Positions 8,888-16,795 of a DNA stretch of 45,691 bases are shown here, piece after piece (positions within the stretch are counted from its first letter, which is position 1; every line of letters begins with the position of its first letter). The position numbers and the translations under genes were made by a program. This stretch comes from JAKOQB01 sp036824465 (lineage in GTDB: Bacteria > Pseudomonadota > Gammaproteobacteria > Burkholderiales > Burkholderiaceae_F). Location: positions 1-45,691 of the forward strand of contig DAITAC010000023.1 of assembly GCA_036824465.1 (NCBI GenBank). The letters run 5' to 3'. The notes beneath the pieces were generated by a model. That model was not told the DNA's origin. It made no database searches and saw only the letters and a program-made list of their open reading frames with translations.

Positions 8888-9901
8888 ATGAACATGAGCG
8901 CATCGTCGCTGCAAATCATCACCACGCTGACGCTGCGGGATCGCTGGCTGCGCCACCTCGCGTCGCTGAAGCTCACGCTCGTGCTGATCGCGTGGCTGGC
9001 GTTGGCGATCCTCTACGCGTATCGGCTGACGGATCACGCGTCCTGGAGCGTGGCCGCGCCGCTGTCGGCGCTGGCGCTTAACCTCATCGGGGCGGTCGCG
9101 ACCAACCCCGTCTTCCGGCGCCAGACCGCGCTCCTGGTGTTTCACCTTGCGCTGATTGCGCTTGCGCTGCTGCTGGCGACCGGTCGACTGGTCGAATTGC
9201 GCGGCCGCATCGAAGTCACTCAGGGCGCGCAGTTCAGCGGCGAGTTGGTGGACTCCTCCGCGGGGCCGCTGCATCCGTGGCGATTGGACAAGGCCACGTT
9301 CATCAATGACGGTTTCGAGATCGACTACGCCGTGGGTTACAAGCGCGGTCCGACCCGTAATCACGTGCGCTGGCAAGACAACGGGGTTGAGCAGCGCGCC
9401 GTGATCGGCGATCAACTGCCGCTGGTCAACAAGGGATATCGCTTCTACACCTCGCCCAACAAAGGCTTTGCCGCGCGTCTGCGTTGGCAACCGGACGGCG
9501 GACGCTTGACTGAAACCGCGGTGCATTTCCCCGCCTATCCGGTGTTCCAGTACGGCCAGAACGTGGAATGGAACTTGCCTGACTCAAGAGCCATGCTGAA
9601 TCTGAAACTCGAACTTCCGGACAAGCTGATCGATCCCGACGCCGCGTCGCGCTTTGCGCTGCCTGTACAGCACCGGTTGTTGGTCAATGATGGCAGCGGT
9701 GAGCGTGCATTGGCGCCCGGCATCGCGATCCGCCTTGCGGGAGGCGCGCTCGTGTACGACGGACTGACGAGCTGGATGGGCTACACGGTGATCTACGACC
9801 CGACCACGTCGTGGCTGCTGGCCGCGTGCGCGGTGGCGATCGCGGCGTTGGCGTTGCACTTCTGGCGTAAGTTCGCGGCGCGGCCCTGGAGTGCGCAGTG
9901 A
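8888..9901 (+). CDS. resB: ResB-like cytochrome c biogenesis protein (System II)
   Basis: The protein has 337 residues. Hydrophobic helices lie near residues 28-46, 54-72 and 80-98, followed by a large periplasmic domain and a final helix near 312-330. The segment GLTSWMGYTVIYDP just before the last helix is typical of ResB/Ccs1. Together with ResC it exports heme and ligates it to CxxCH apocytochromes. The ATG at 8888 begins one base after the stop of the 11-heme gene; ATG 8894 is an alternative. It is on the short side for the family. Its position directly after the cytochrome genes suggests dedicated maturation of these multiheme proteins. Confidence 0.8.
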   Translation: MNMSASSLQIITTLTLRDRWLRHLASLKLTLVLIAWLALAILYAYRLTDHASWSVAAPLSALALNLIGAVATNPVFRRQTALLVFHLALIALALLLATGRLVELRGRIEVTQGAQFSGELVDSSAGPLHPWRLDKATFINDGFEIDYAVGYKRGPTRNHVRWQDNGVEQRAVIGDQLPLVNKGYRFYTSPNKGFAARLRWQPDGGRLTETAVHFPAYPVFQYGQNVEWNLPDSRAMLNLKLELPDKLIDPDAASRFALPVQHRLLVNDGSGERALAPGIAIRLAGGALVYDGLTSWMGYTVIYDPTTSWLLAACAVAIAALALHFWRKFAARPWSAQ

Positions 9902-10716
9902 TCCTTGATCTCGAAGCAAATGCTTTATGGGGTGCGCTCGTCGCCTACGTCGCCGCAGGCGTGACCGCAATCGTGGCGCTACTGCTTGGCAAGCGGCCGG
10001 ACCGGACGGTGCTTGGGCTGCTGATCGTTGGCCTCGCGTTGCATGCGATTTCGCTGGGATGGCGGTGGGAGCGCGTCGGGCATGGCCCATTCATCACGAT
10101 GTTCGAGATCCTGTCGTCCAACATCTGGAGCCTGACCCTTGTCTTCGTGCTTGTGTACTGGCGTTTTCGACCAATCCGGCCGGTCGCTGCGCTCGTGATG
10201 CCCATCATGTTTGTGATGATGGGTTGGCTGCTGACGACAAGTCCGGTCGAGGGGCACTTTCCACCCACGTATCGCACCATCTGGCTCTACATTCACGTCG
10301 GGCTGGGCAAGGTGTTTCTCGGCGCGGTACTGGTTGCCGTCGGACTCTCGACGGTCATTCTGCTGCGCGCGCTGGGTGTCGGCCGCCGGCGTCTGGCGCG
10401 CCTGCCTGCCGACGACAGACTCGACGACCTGTCGTTTCGTTTCGTTGCACTCGGCCTGATTTTCGAAACGCTGATGCTGGTGACCGGTGCGATCTGGGCG
10501 CAGGACGCGTGGGGCCGCTTCTGGTCATGGGATCCCCTGGAAACCTGGGCCTTGCTGACTTGGCTGCTGCTCGCATTCACGATCCATCTGCGACTGACCG
10601 CGAAGACTTCGCCGCGCGTCGGGGCGACGTTGATCGTCGCCGTGTTCGCGCTCGCGTTCCTGACGTTCTTCGGCGTGCCTTTCATCTCGACCTCTCCCCA
10701 CAAGGGGGCCGTGTGA
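9898..10716 (+). CDS. resC: ResC/CcsA cytochrome c biogenesis protein (System II)
   Basis: This 272-residue polytopic membrane protein has about eight helices. The diagnostic tryptophan-rich WWD motif is at residues 200-217 (WAQDAWGRFWSWDPLETW). Conserved candidate heme-ligand His residues are H50, H133 (YIHVGLG) and H268 near the C-terminus. CcsA/ResC channels heme to the periplasm and presents it at the WWD domain to ResB and the apocytochrome. The GTG start overlaps the resB stop (GTGA), and its stop overlaps the next GTG. Identification is secure from the motif. Confidence 0.9.
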   Translation: MILDLEANALWGALVAYVAAGVTAIVALLLGKRPDRTVLGLLIVGLALHAISLGWRWERVGHGPFITMFEILSSNIWSLTLVFVLVYWRFRPIRPVAALVMPIMFVMMGWLLTTSPVEGHFPPTYRTIWLYIHVGLGKVFLGAVLVAVGLSTVILLRALGVGRRRLARLPADDRLDDLSFRFVALGLIFETLMLVTGAIWAQDAWGRFWSWDPLETWALLTWLLLAFTIHLRLTAKTSPRVGATLIVAVFALAFLTFFGVPFISTSPHKGAV

Positions 10717-12563
10717 TAACGCTGTCGAATGCACCGCAGCCGGCGCAGTCGCTGGAGCGCGCCTGGTTGGCAATGGCGGCGGCCGCGCTCGCCGTGGCCG
10801 CCTGCTGTGCGCTGGTGGCTGCGGCTGCGCGCACTCCGTGGCTTGGCGCGGCGCTCGGACTGCAGTCGCTGTTTGCCCCGGCGCTGGTCGTACACGTTGT
10901 GCTGGCAACGATCGTCTGGCTCCTTGGAGTCGGCGCATCGCAGTGGGTGACGATGATGCCGATGAACAAGACGGTCGGCTGGGTCATCTTTTCAGTCGCA
11001 GCGCTCGGCGCGCTGGCGCTGCCGGCCACGCTTGCGACGGGCGCGGAAGCGCGACTCTTCAACTATCTGCCGCTGCTAGCGCATCCACTTTTTCTGTCCG
11101 GATTGGCTTGGTTTGCGCTGGCGCTCATCGCGGTGACGACGATCACGACATTCAAGGCGTGGCATCGCGGCAATCGGCGCCAGGCGGATAACGGCCTGTC
11201 GGGCTTCGCATTGCGCTGCGCGCTGATTCCGGCGTGGCTCACCTGGATGGTCTTTGCGCTTGCCTGGATGCAGTTGCGTGGCGCGCCGGCACTTGAGCAC
11301 GGCGAGTTTCTGTTCTGGGCTCCCGGCCATACCCTGCAGTTCGTCTTCACCGCGTTGATGGTGGCCGCGTGGGTTTCACTGTCGCCCCTGCATGAGTCCG
11401 CCTCGCGCGCGCATCGCATGGCCGCGTTGCTCACCGTGATTCCGGCGCTGCTGGCGCCATTGCCGTTTGTTCTTTTCGCGATGGACAGCGCGGAGTTCAG
11501 GAGCTCTTTCACCTGGTTGATGGCGTTGGGCACATGGATCGGTCCCATTTGGGTCGCGTTCCTGCTCGTCCGCAGTGGGCGAAATTCCGCTGACCGCCCC
11601 CTGTTCGTGACGCTGTCGGTCGCACTTTTTGCGCTCGGGGCGTTGGTCGGGGCGCTGATTGATGCCGACACGACTACGGTGCCGGCGCACTATCACGGCA
11701 CGGTGGGCGCCGCGACCCTGGCGGCGATGGGCCTGGTATCGGCGCGACTCGGTGTTCGCTCGAATGCGCGCGATGCGTTGCCGTGGCTGTACGTCATCGG
11801 ATTTGCGCTGATCGTCATCGGTTTTGCCGTCGCCGGCGGGCAGTCGACCCCGCGCAAGCTGCCGGGCGCGGCAATCGGCGCGGCTGCGAATGTCGGTTTG
11901 ACGTTGATGAGCGCGGGTGCGACGGCGGCGATCGCCGCTGTGTTGTGGTTCACAGGCCGCGTCGCGCGCGCACTGATCGAGGGCCGGGGCACGCGCGCCA
12001 CGCGCCGAACGGCCATCGATCAGCGGCCGCGCGCACTGGCGGTCACCGTCTTGTCCGTAGCCTTGCTTGGCGGCATTTTCGCCTGGAGTGCCGGCTGGAC
12101 GGGGCCGCGCCCGTCATCCGCGCCGAGCGCCACATTCGCCACTGTGTCACGCGAGGCTGCGGCGGAAGTGCGCCTGCGTTTTGATCAAGGCGTGGTGATG
12201 TTGCACGCTCGCCAATACGAGCATGCAACCACGGCGTTTCATCGCGTGCTGGCGCTGGCGCCGCAGATGCCGGAGGCACACGTCAACATGGGCTTCGCGT
12301 TGCTGGGGCAGAAGCGGCATCGCGAGGCGACCGATTTCTTTGCTTCGGCCATTGAGCTGCGTCGCGAGCAACCGAACGCCTACTACGGGCTGGCGGTCGC
12401 GCTCGAAGCAAACGGGGACCTGCGAGGCGCGATCGGTGCGATGCGGACTTATGTTCACCGGGCGCAGTCCACGGATCCCTACCGCCGCAAGGCGGAAGCT
12501 GCGCTGTGGGAATGGGAGTCGCAACTTGCGCAGGCGTCCGCCGATGTGGCGCAGCCGCGGTGA
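10713..12563 (+). CDS. Heme-copper-oxidase subunit I-like membrane protein with C-terminal TPR domain
   Basis: The protein has 616 residues. About 12-13 hydrophobic helices cover residues 17-460, and residues 480-600 form three or so TPR-like repeats. The membrane part shows marks of the COX1/NorB fold: His61 in helix II (VVHVVLATIVWLL), GH205-206 in FWAPGHTLQF, and a helix X pattern DADTTTVPAHYHG (His326, His328) like the D-T-x4-A-H-x-H of oxidases. The helix VII His-His pair that completes CuB is not visible, where FVLFAMDSAEFR would align. It may therefore bind heme without classical oxygen reduction. The GTG start overlaps the resC stop (GTGA). The fold assignment is by eye. Confidence 0.65.
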   Translation: MITLSNAPQPAQSLERAWLAMAAAALAVAACCALVAAAARTPWLGAALGLQSLFAPALVVHVVLATIVWLLGVGASQWVTMMPMNKTVGWVIFSVAALGALALPATLATGAEARLFNYLPLLAHPLFLSGLAWFALALIAVTTITTFKAWHRGNRRQADNGLSGFALRCALIPAWLTWMVFALAWMQLRGAPALEHGEFLFWAPGHTLQFVFTALMVAAWVSLSPLHESASRAHRMAALLTVIPALLAPLPFVLFAMDSAEFRSSFTWLMALGTWIGPIWVAFLLVRSGRNSADRPLFVTLSVALFALGALVGALIDADTTTVPAHYHGTVGAATLAAMGLVSARLGVRSNARDALPWLYVIGFALIVIGFAVAGGQSTPRKLPGAAIGAAANVGLTLMSAGATAAIAAVLWFTGRVARALIEGRGTRATRRTAIDQRPRALAVTVLSVALLGGIFAWSAGWTGPRPSSAPSATFATVSREAAAEVRLRFDQGVVMLHARQYEHATTAFHRVLALAPQMPEAHVNMGFALLGQKRHREATDFFASAIELRREQPNAYYGLAVALEANGDLRGAIGAMRTYVHRAQSTDPYRRKAEAALWEWESQLAQASADVAQPR

Positions 12564-12797
12564 GGCGAGTGTCGCGATAGGGCTTGCACGACCGATGTCT
12601 CGAAGTGCTTGTCGGCTGCGCGGCGCCTCTCGATTCTCAGTGGCGAGAAGGGCGACCCTCTGCTGAGGCCACCGGCCTGCGCAAGATCGCACACTGATCG
12701 GCTGGGCGGATGAGGATGACGTTTGAAATCCCTCGCAAGCGGTGGAATAAGGCGTTCGGATGGTGGCCTTCGCCCGGCGACAGCGTTGACATCGCAA
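12564..12797. other. Intergenic region without a recognised gene
   Basis: No convincing coding sequence is seen between the TPR fusion gene and the sigma-54 promoter. Two short inverted repeats are present: 12634-12638/12645-12649 (TTCTC/GAGAA) and 12666-12670/12674-12678 (AGGCC/GGCCT). Either might contribute to ending the upstream transcript, but neither is followed by a T run. Confidence 0.4.
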
Positions 12798-12813
12798 TGG
12801 CATATCGCTTGCT
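12798..12813 (+). promoter_or_regulatory. Putative sigma-54 (-24/-12) promoter of the ccmC-like gene
   Basis: The sequence TGGCATATCGCTTGCT matches the sigma-54 consensus TGGCACG-N4-TTGCW at all positions except the two after TGGCA. It has the invariant GG and GC with exactly ten bases between them. Transcription would begin near 12823-12824, about 17 bases before the ATG at 12841. An NtrC-type activator gene lies 4 kb downstream at 16776. Consensus knowledge is established; the activity here is inferred. Confidence 0.65.
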
Positions 12814-12840
12814 TGATGATGGCTCAGGACTGGATCTGTA

Positions 12841-13632
12841 ATGACCTTGATCTTCGGACGCCCCTTCTTCCGCAGTGCAGCTTTGGCTTTGCGCGGTCAT
12901 GAATGGGCCACGCTGATTTCGCCGCATCGGTTTTACCGGGTGGCGGAGTGGGCGGTGCCGCGCTTCATTGCAGGCGCGGTCCTGCTCAGTGCGTGCGCAA
13001 TCTTCTTCGAGTTCTTCCTGAGTCCTGCGTCCGCCGCCACCACGCATTCGGCGCATATTGTTTTCATTCACGAACCGGCGGCGTGGATTTCGCTCCTCAT
13101 CTTCGCGGTGATGGCCTTCTGGGGGATCGTCTGGCTGGTGTTTCGCTTTCGCCTCTCCAGGATGCTGCTGTTCGCGCTGGCTCCTACCGGCGCGCTGTTC
13201 GCCTTTCTTGCGCTGTGGACCGGATCACTCTGGGGCAAACCGACCTGGGGGGCATGGTGGCTGTGGGACGCGCGCCTGACCGCGGAACTGGTGCTGCTGG
13301 TTCTGTACGCGAGCATCATGGCACTGCATGGCGTCAATCTGAATGCGTCGCGCCGCGATGATGCTGCGTCCGTCGTTGCACTGTGCGGCGTTGTCGCCGT
13401 GCCGCTCGTCTACTGCGCCATGTTCTGGCTCACGGCGACGCAGGACAGCAGATTCGTGGGTCTCACCGGCGCGCCGGGATTCGAATCGACCGGGCTGCTC
13501 GCCACGGTGCTGATGACCCTGTCCCTGTGGATGTACAGCTTCGCCACTTCGCTTGCGCGCGTGCGCACGATCATTCTGGAGCGGGAGCGCGACACCGAAT
13601 GGGTCTTGACCGAGATGGAGGGGCGCCGATGA
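12841..13632 (+). CDS. ccmC: CcmC-like heme-handling membrane protein
   Basis: This 263-residue polytopic protein has about six helices. The CcmC tryptophan-rich motif is at residues 131-146 (WGKPTWGAWWLWDARL), and FIHEPAAW (His77) matches the first periplasmic heme-ligand His loop. In the second loop, where CcmC proteins usually have W-x2-LHQ, this one reads FWLTATQDS, so the second ligand His seems replaced by Thr200. CcmC normally loads heme onto CcmE in System I, but no ccmABEFGH is visible here. It sits behind a sigma-54-type promoter and overlaps ccmD (ATGA). It may be a specialised heme exporter; the family assignment is good, the function less certain. Confidence 0.75.
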   Translation: MTLIFGRPFFRSAALALRGHEWATLISPHRFYRVAEWAVPRFIAGAVLLSACAIFFEFFLSPASAATTHSAHIVFIHEPAAWISLLIFAVMAFWGIVWLVFRFRLSRMLLFALAPTGALFAFLALWTGSLWGKPTWGAWWLWDARLTAELVLLVLYASIMALHGVNLNASRRDDAASVVALCGVVAVPLVYCAMFWLTATQDSRFVGLTGAPGFESTGLLATVLMTLSLWMYSFATSLARVRTIILERERDTEWVLTEMEGRR

Positions 13633-13850
13633 ACTGGAACTCCTGGACCGACTTCCTGGCGCTGGGCGGCTATGGGCCGTATGTTTGGGGCGCGTACCTC
13701 ATCGCGCTGGCAGTGGTGATCATCGAGCTGGTTCTGTTGCGCCTGCGGCACCGGAGCATCCTGCGCTACTTCGGCAATGCAAGGCGCGACGAATCGCACC
13801 CGACCTCGGCAGGTTCGGCGACGCATGGCCTTGACAGCGGGTCGACTTGA
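13629..13850 (+). CDS. ccmD: CcmD-like small membrane protein
   Basis: The protein has 73 residues with a single central helix (about 17-38, AYLIALAVVIIELVLLRLR) and a charged cytoplasmic tail. The N-terminal LGGYGPYVWGAY motif is typical of heme exporter protein D. CcmD stabilises the CcmC-CcmE complex during heme release. The ATG overlaps the ccmC-like stop. The tail is longer than in a minimal CcmD. Confidence 0.8.
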   Translation: MNWNSWTDFLALGGYGPYVWGAYLIALAVVIIELVLLRLRHRSILRYFGNARRDESHPTSAGSATHGLDSGST

Positions 13851-13939
13851 CATCGCCCGTGCCGGCGGTTGACTGCTCGCCTTATGCAGCGTTTGTGGCT
13901 AGCATGGTCAAGTGATCGAAGAGGATTCGAGGTGCACCG

Positions 13940-14527
13940 ATGCGCCAGCGGCTGAGAACAATCTGTATTGCGCTTGTCACCTGTCTCGCTGTCGACTCGG
14001 CGCTGGCGCAACGTGACGATGTCACGCGGCTCACTGAGGAGGGGCGCAAGACGGCCGACTCGCTGGTTCAGATGATTCGCAGCGAACTCGTCAAGGCGAT
14101 CGATACAAGCGGCCCACTGCGCGCGATCGTTGTGTGCAAGTACAGCGTGCCGGAGATCACGTCCAACATCTCGCGGACGAGTGGCTGGAAGGTCTCACGC
14201 GTGGCCCTCCGCCCGCGCAACCCCGCGCTAGGCGCCGCCGACGCCTGGGAGCAGCGCGCCATACTGGGTTTCGAGCAGGCGGTCGCCCGGGGAGAAAAAG
14301 AGCCCTTCGAGGCAGCCGAGGTCGTGACTGAACCGGCGGGGAAATTCTTCCGCTATGCGCGCGCGCTGACTTTGGCACCGCTGTGCATGACCTGCCACGG
14401 ACCCACCGAGAACATCACCGAGGCGGTGAAGGCCCAGCTCGCCGCCGAATACCCGAACGATCGCGCGACCGGATACAAACCCGGGCAAGTGCGCGGCGCG
14501 GTGACGATCAAGCGCCCGCTACTTTGA
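13940..14527 (+). CDS. Tll0287-like (DUF3365) monoheme protein
   Basis: The protein has 195 residues: a signal peptide (to about residue 23, SALAQ), then a domain with Cys66 in IVVCKYSVPEI and a C-terminal heme c site CMTCH at 149-153. A final GYKPGQVRGAVTIKRPL segment is typical of the Tll0287/DUF3365 family, whose members bind heme c with a Cys axial ligand and often act as redox or gas sensors. It stands alone after an 89-base gap, near the two-component genes, so a sensory or electron-transfer role is possible. Its last 9 bases overlap the convergent Sel1 gene. Confidence 0.8.
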   Translation: MRQRLRTICIALVTCLAVDSALAQRDDVTRLTEEGRKTADSLVQMIRSELVKAIDTSGPLRAIVVCKYSVPEITSNISRTSGWKVSRVALRPRNPALGAADAWEQRAILGFEQAVARGEKEPFEAAEVVTEPAGKFFRYARALTLAPLCMTCHGPTENITEAVKAQLAAEYPNDRATGYKPGQVRGAVTIKRPLL

Positions 14528-15076
14528 GCCCGCCGGTCCGGCGGGCGCGAATTGACGTGCCGCTTCGTGCCCACTGTCGGCGGCGCGCCTGATCCACTTC
14601 ATCGCTTCTTCGGTGTTCTTCTCGACGCCAGTGCCGGCGTAGAACAACAGTCCAAGATGGTATTGCGCGTCCGCATGGCCACGGCGCGCCGCCTCGAAGA
14701 ACCAGCGTGCCGCATCGCGGTCGGCGTCGGCATTGGTTCGCGCCGGGCCATGACCCAGCAGGTTCATGCGCGCGAGCAGGAACATCGCGTCGCGGTCATC
14801 TGCCGCCGCGGCGCGTTCGAATAGCTTGAAGGCGCGGTTTTCGTCGGTCGTCACGCCGAGCCCGGAGTAGTACAAGGTCCCGAGCAGAGTGAGCGCGCTG
14901 CTATTACCTTGATCGGCAAGCGTTTCGAGTACGCCGCGAGCGGCGACATAATCGCCGCGCTGCATCATCGACTTTGCCCGGTCCAAATCCGCAGGCGAAC
15001 CCGCGATTCCCAATTTCGGGATTACCAAGATTGGGAATAAAGCGAGCAAATGAAGCGTTCTTCTTCGCAAATGCAT
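14519..15076 (-). CDS. Sel1-repeat exported protein
   Basis: The protein has 185 residues with an N-terminal hydrophobic signal (LHLLALFPILVIPKLGIAG). At least three Sel1/TPR-like repeats follow, with hallmark phrases ALTLLGTLYYSGLGV, AMFLLARMNLLGHG, ARRGHADAQYHLGLLFYAGTGV and EEAMKWIRRAADSGH. Sel1 proteins are usually adaptors in envelope signalling or assembly. It is transcribed towards the Tll0287-like gene and away from the histidine kinase. A second Sel1-type protein lies at 18190-18876. Confidence 0.85.
   Translation of the reverse strand: MHLRRRTLHLLALFPILVIPKLGIAGSPADLDRAKSMMQRGDYVAARGVLETLADQGNSSALTLLGTLYYSGLGVTTDENRAFKLFERAAAADDRDAMFLLARMNLLGHGPARTNADADRDAARWFFEAARRGHADAQYHLGLLFYAGTGVEKNTEEAMKWIRRAADSGHEAARQFAPAGPAGSK
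14528..14546. terminator. Stem-loop between convergent genes
   Basis: GCCCGCCG and CGGCGGGC form a perfect 8-bp stem with a GTC loop, starting one base after the stop of the Tll0287-like gene and lying within the 3' end of the opposite Sel1 gene. No T run follows, so it may slow or end transcription only with help, or may simply reflect the encoded Pro-Ala-Gly residues. Confidence 0.4.
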
Positions 15077-15121
15077 CGAAGGACTCCCTGAACCAAGGCG
15101 GACGCCGCCTGCAAACCAGTT

Positions 15122-15137
15122 TGGCGATCAGGATGCG
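15122..15137 (+). promoter_or_regulatory. Weak sigma-54-like element upstream of the histidine kinase
   Basis: TGGCGATCAGGATGCG keeps the GG-N10-GC spacing and the TGGC and TGC cores, but most of the remaining consensus positions differ. It lies about 90 bases before the proposed kinase start. It might allow autoregulation by the adjacent NtrC-type regulator, yet a match this weak can arise by chance in G+C-rich DNA. Confidence 0.25.
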
Positions 15138-15226
15138 TGCAAGGACCGGTCCGGGCACGGTTGTGGCTATCGGTAGGGAAGACATGGCGCAGATGCGCCG
15201 CATCGGAGTTGCGATTGACGCGGGCG

Positions 15227-16795
15227 ATGTTGGGGAAGACCGAGAGTGGCGCGCTGTTCGGCGCTGCTGCGGCTGATGACCGCGATCGCCCGGGCGGCGG
15301 TTTGAGTCTGCGCGGCAAGGCATTTCTTGCCTTTGCACTGGTCGTCGCATATGTCGTGGCAATCGGGGCGCTGCTTGCTTATGAGCGCTCGCGCATGTTC
15401 ACCATCGTCGACAACCTCGAGCGCGTGCATCAGCAGGAAGAACTGCTGGCGCGGGTCAATGCCGCGATGGCCAACGCCATCCTGCAGGTCAACGAAGCCT
15501 ACTTCCTCGGCTACGACCCCAAGTCGCGCGACGTGGTGCTGAGCGTGGAAGCGGTGCAGGCGGGCCTCTACGCGCTGTCGAAGTTCGAAGAGACCTTTGT
15601 CGCCGAGGCCGCACGACTGGAACCGCTGCTGGCGCTCCTGTTACGCGAGCGCGCTCGCGATGCACTGATTGATTTGCGCCGCACGATGTACGAACAGGTG
15701 CGCAAGCTTGAAGGAATCACCCAGGGCGTGGCCGCGGAAAAGACGCGTCTGCACGCCTCCTATTCCCTGAACTATGACGCACTGTCGCTGACGATCGCCG
15801 GTTTCGGTCTGCTCGGGCTGGTCGTGTTTGGTTCGGTGGTCGCTTTGTTCTTCACCCGCATTGCGTGGGATCTGAAGAGACTCCAGGGGCGCGCGATCGA
15901 GATCGTCAAGGGCTATCGCGGCTCGCCGCTGCCAGTCACGCGCGGCGACGAGGTTGGTTCATTGATGGCGTCGGTCAACCAGATGCAGGCGGAAATCGCG
16001 GCACGCGAGCTGCGGCTCGAGTTCGCCAGCGCCGAGCGCATGCATCAGGAAAAGATGGCGGCGGTCGGCTCGCTTGCCGCCAGCATCGCGCATGAGATCA
16101 ACAACCCGATCGCCGCCATCACCGGCGTGGCGGAGCAGATCGCCGACACCAGCCGCGAGCGCGATTGTCCTCATCACGGCGCCGCATGCCGGCCGCATCT
16201 GATCCTTGAACATGCGCGCCGCGTGGCGACGATCACGCGCCAGATCGCGCTGTTCAGCGCCCCGACGTCGCCGCACTCGGAGCTGATCGATCTGAACGGC
16301 CTGGTCGAAAGCACCTGCAATTTCGTGCGCTACGACCCGCGATATCGCGCGATCGAGCTCGTCACCGATCTGGACCGGCAGCTGCCGGCGGTCGAAGCAG
16401 TCGCGGACCACCTGACGCAGATTCTGATGAACCTGCTGGTCAACGCCGCTGATGCGCTACAAGACGTGACCGATCGCGCGCGGCGCGTCTGCGTGCGCAC
16501 CGCGCGCCATGACGGAGCGATCGAGCTGGCGATCATCGACAACGGCCTGGGCATGGCACCAGATGTGCTTGTACGTGCGTTCGACGAACACTTCACTACC
16601 AAACCGCGTGGCAAGGGTTCTGGCCTTGGTCTGGCGATGTGCCGACGCCTGATCGAGCGGCGCGGCGGCCACATTGACGTGGAGTCCGAACCAAGTTGCG
16701 GCACCACGGTGCGCGTTCACATCCCGCTCGTGACACCGCAGCGAATCGAACCCGTACAAGTTGGGAGGAGCGTGCATGCATCTGCTGATCATTGA
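15227..16795 (+). CDS. Membrane-bound sensor histidine kinase
   Basis: The protein has 522 residues. TM helix 1 is at 32-51, a helical periplasmic sensor region at 52-185, and TM helix 2 at 187-208. A HAMP-like linker follows, then a DHp domain with H-box SIAHEINNPIAAI (phospho-acceptor His289) and an HATPase domain with the N box (QILMNLLVNAADAL), G1 (DNGLGM) and G2 (GKGSGLGLAMC). It resembles NtrB-class kinases that partner sigma-54 activators. An unusual Cys/His patch, CPHHGAACRPH (314-324), sits between the DHp helices. The start is uncertain: ATG 15227 has no clear ribosome site. The 3' end overlaps the response regulator gene by 20 bases. Confidence 0.85.
   Translation: MLGKTESGALFGAAAADDRDRPGGGLSLRGKAFLAFALVVAYVVAIGALLAYERSRMFTIVDNLERVHQQEELLARVNAAMANAILQVNEAYFLGYDPKSRDVVLSVEAVQAGLYALSKFEETFVAEAARLEPLLALLLRERARDALIDLRRTMYEQVRKLEGITQGVAAEKTRLHASYSLNYDALSLTIAGFGLLGLVVFGSVVALFFTRIAWDLKRLQGRAIEIVKGYRGSPLPVTRGDEVGSLMASVNQMQAEIAARELRLEFASAERMHQEKMAAVGSLAASIAHEINNPIAAITGVAEQIADTSRERDCPHHGAACRPHLILEHARRVATITRQIALFSAPTSPHSELIDLNGLVESTCNFVRYDPRYRAIELVTDLDRQLPAVEAVADHLTQILMNLLVNAADALQDVTDRARRVCVRTARHDGAIELAIIDNGLGMAPDVLVRAFDEHFTTKPRGKGSGLGLAMCRRLIERRGGHIDVESEPSCGTTVRVHIPLVTPQRIEPVQVGRSVHASADH

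Noticed and set aside
9927..10712. Possible N-terminal extension of the oxidase-like protein upstream of 10713
   Set aside because: This part overlaps the whole resC gene in another frame and is not hydrophobic; GTG 10713 overlapping the resC stop is a better start.
13866..13885. Possible sigma-54 or sigma-70 promoter before the Tll0287-like gene
   Set aside because: A GG-N10-GC spacing occurs but the remaining consensus bases are mostly wrong, and a TTGACT has no -10 box at a suitable distance.
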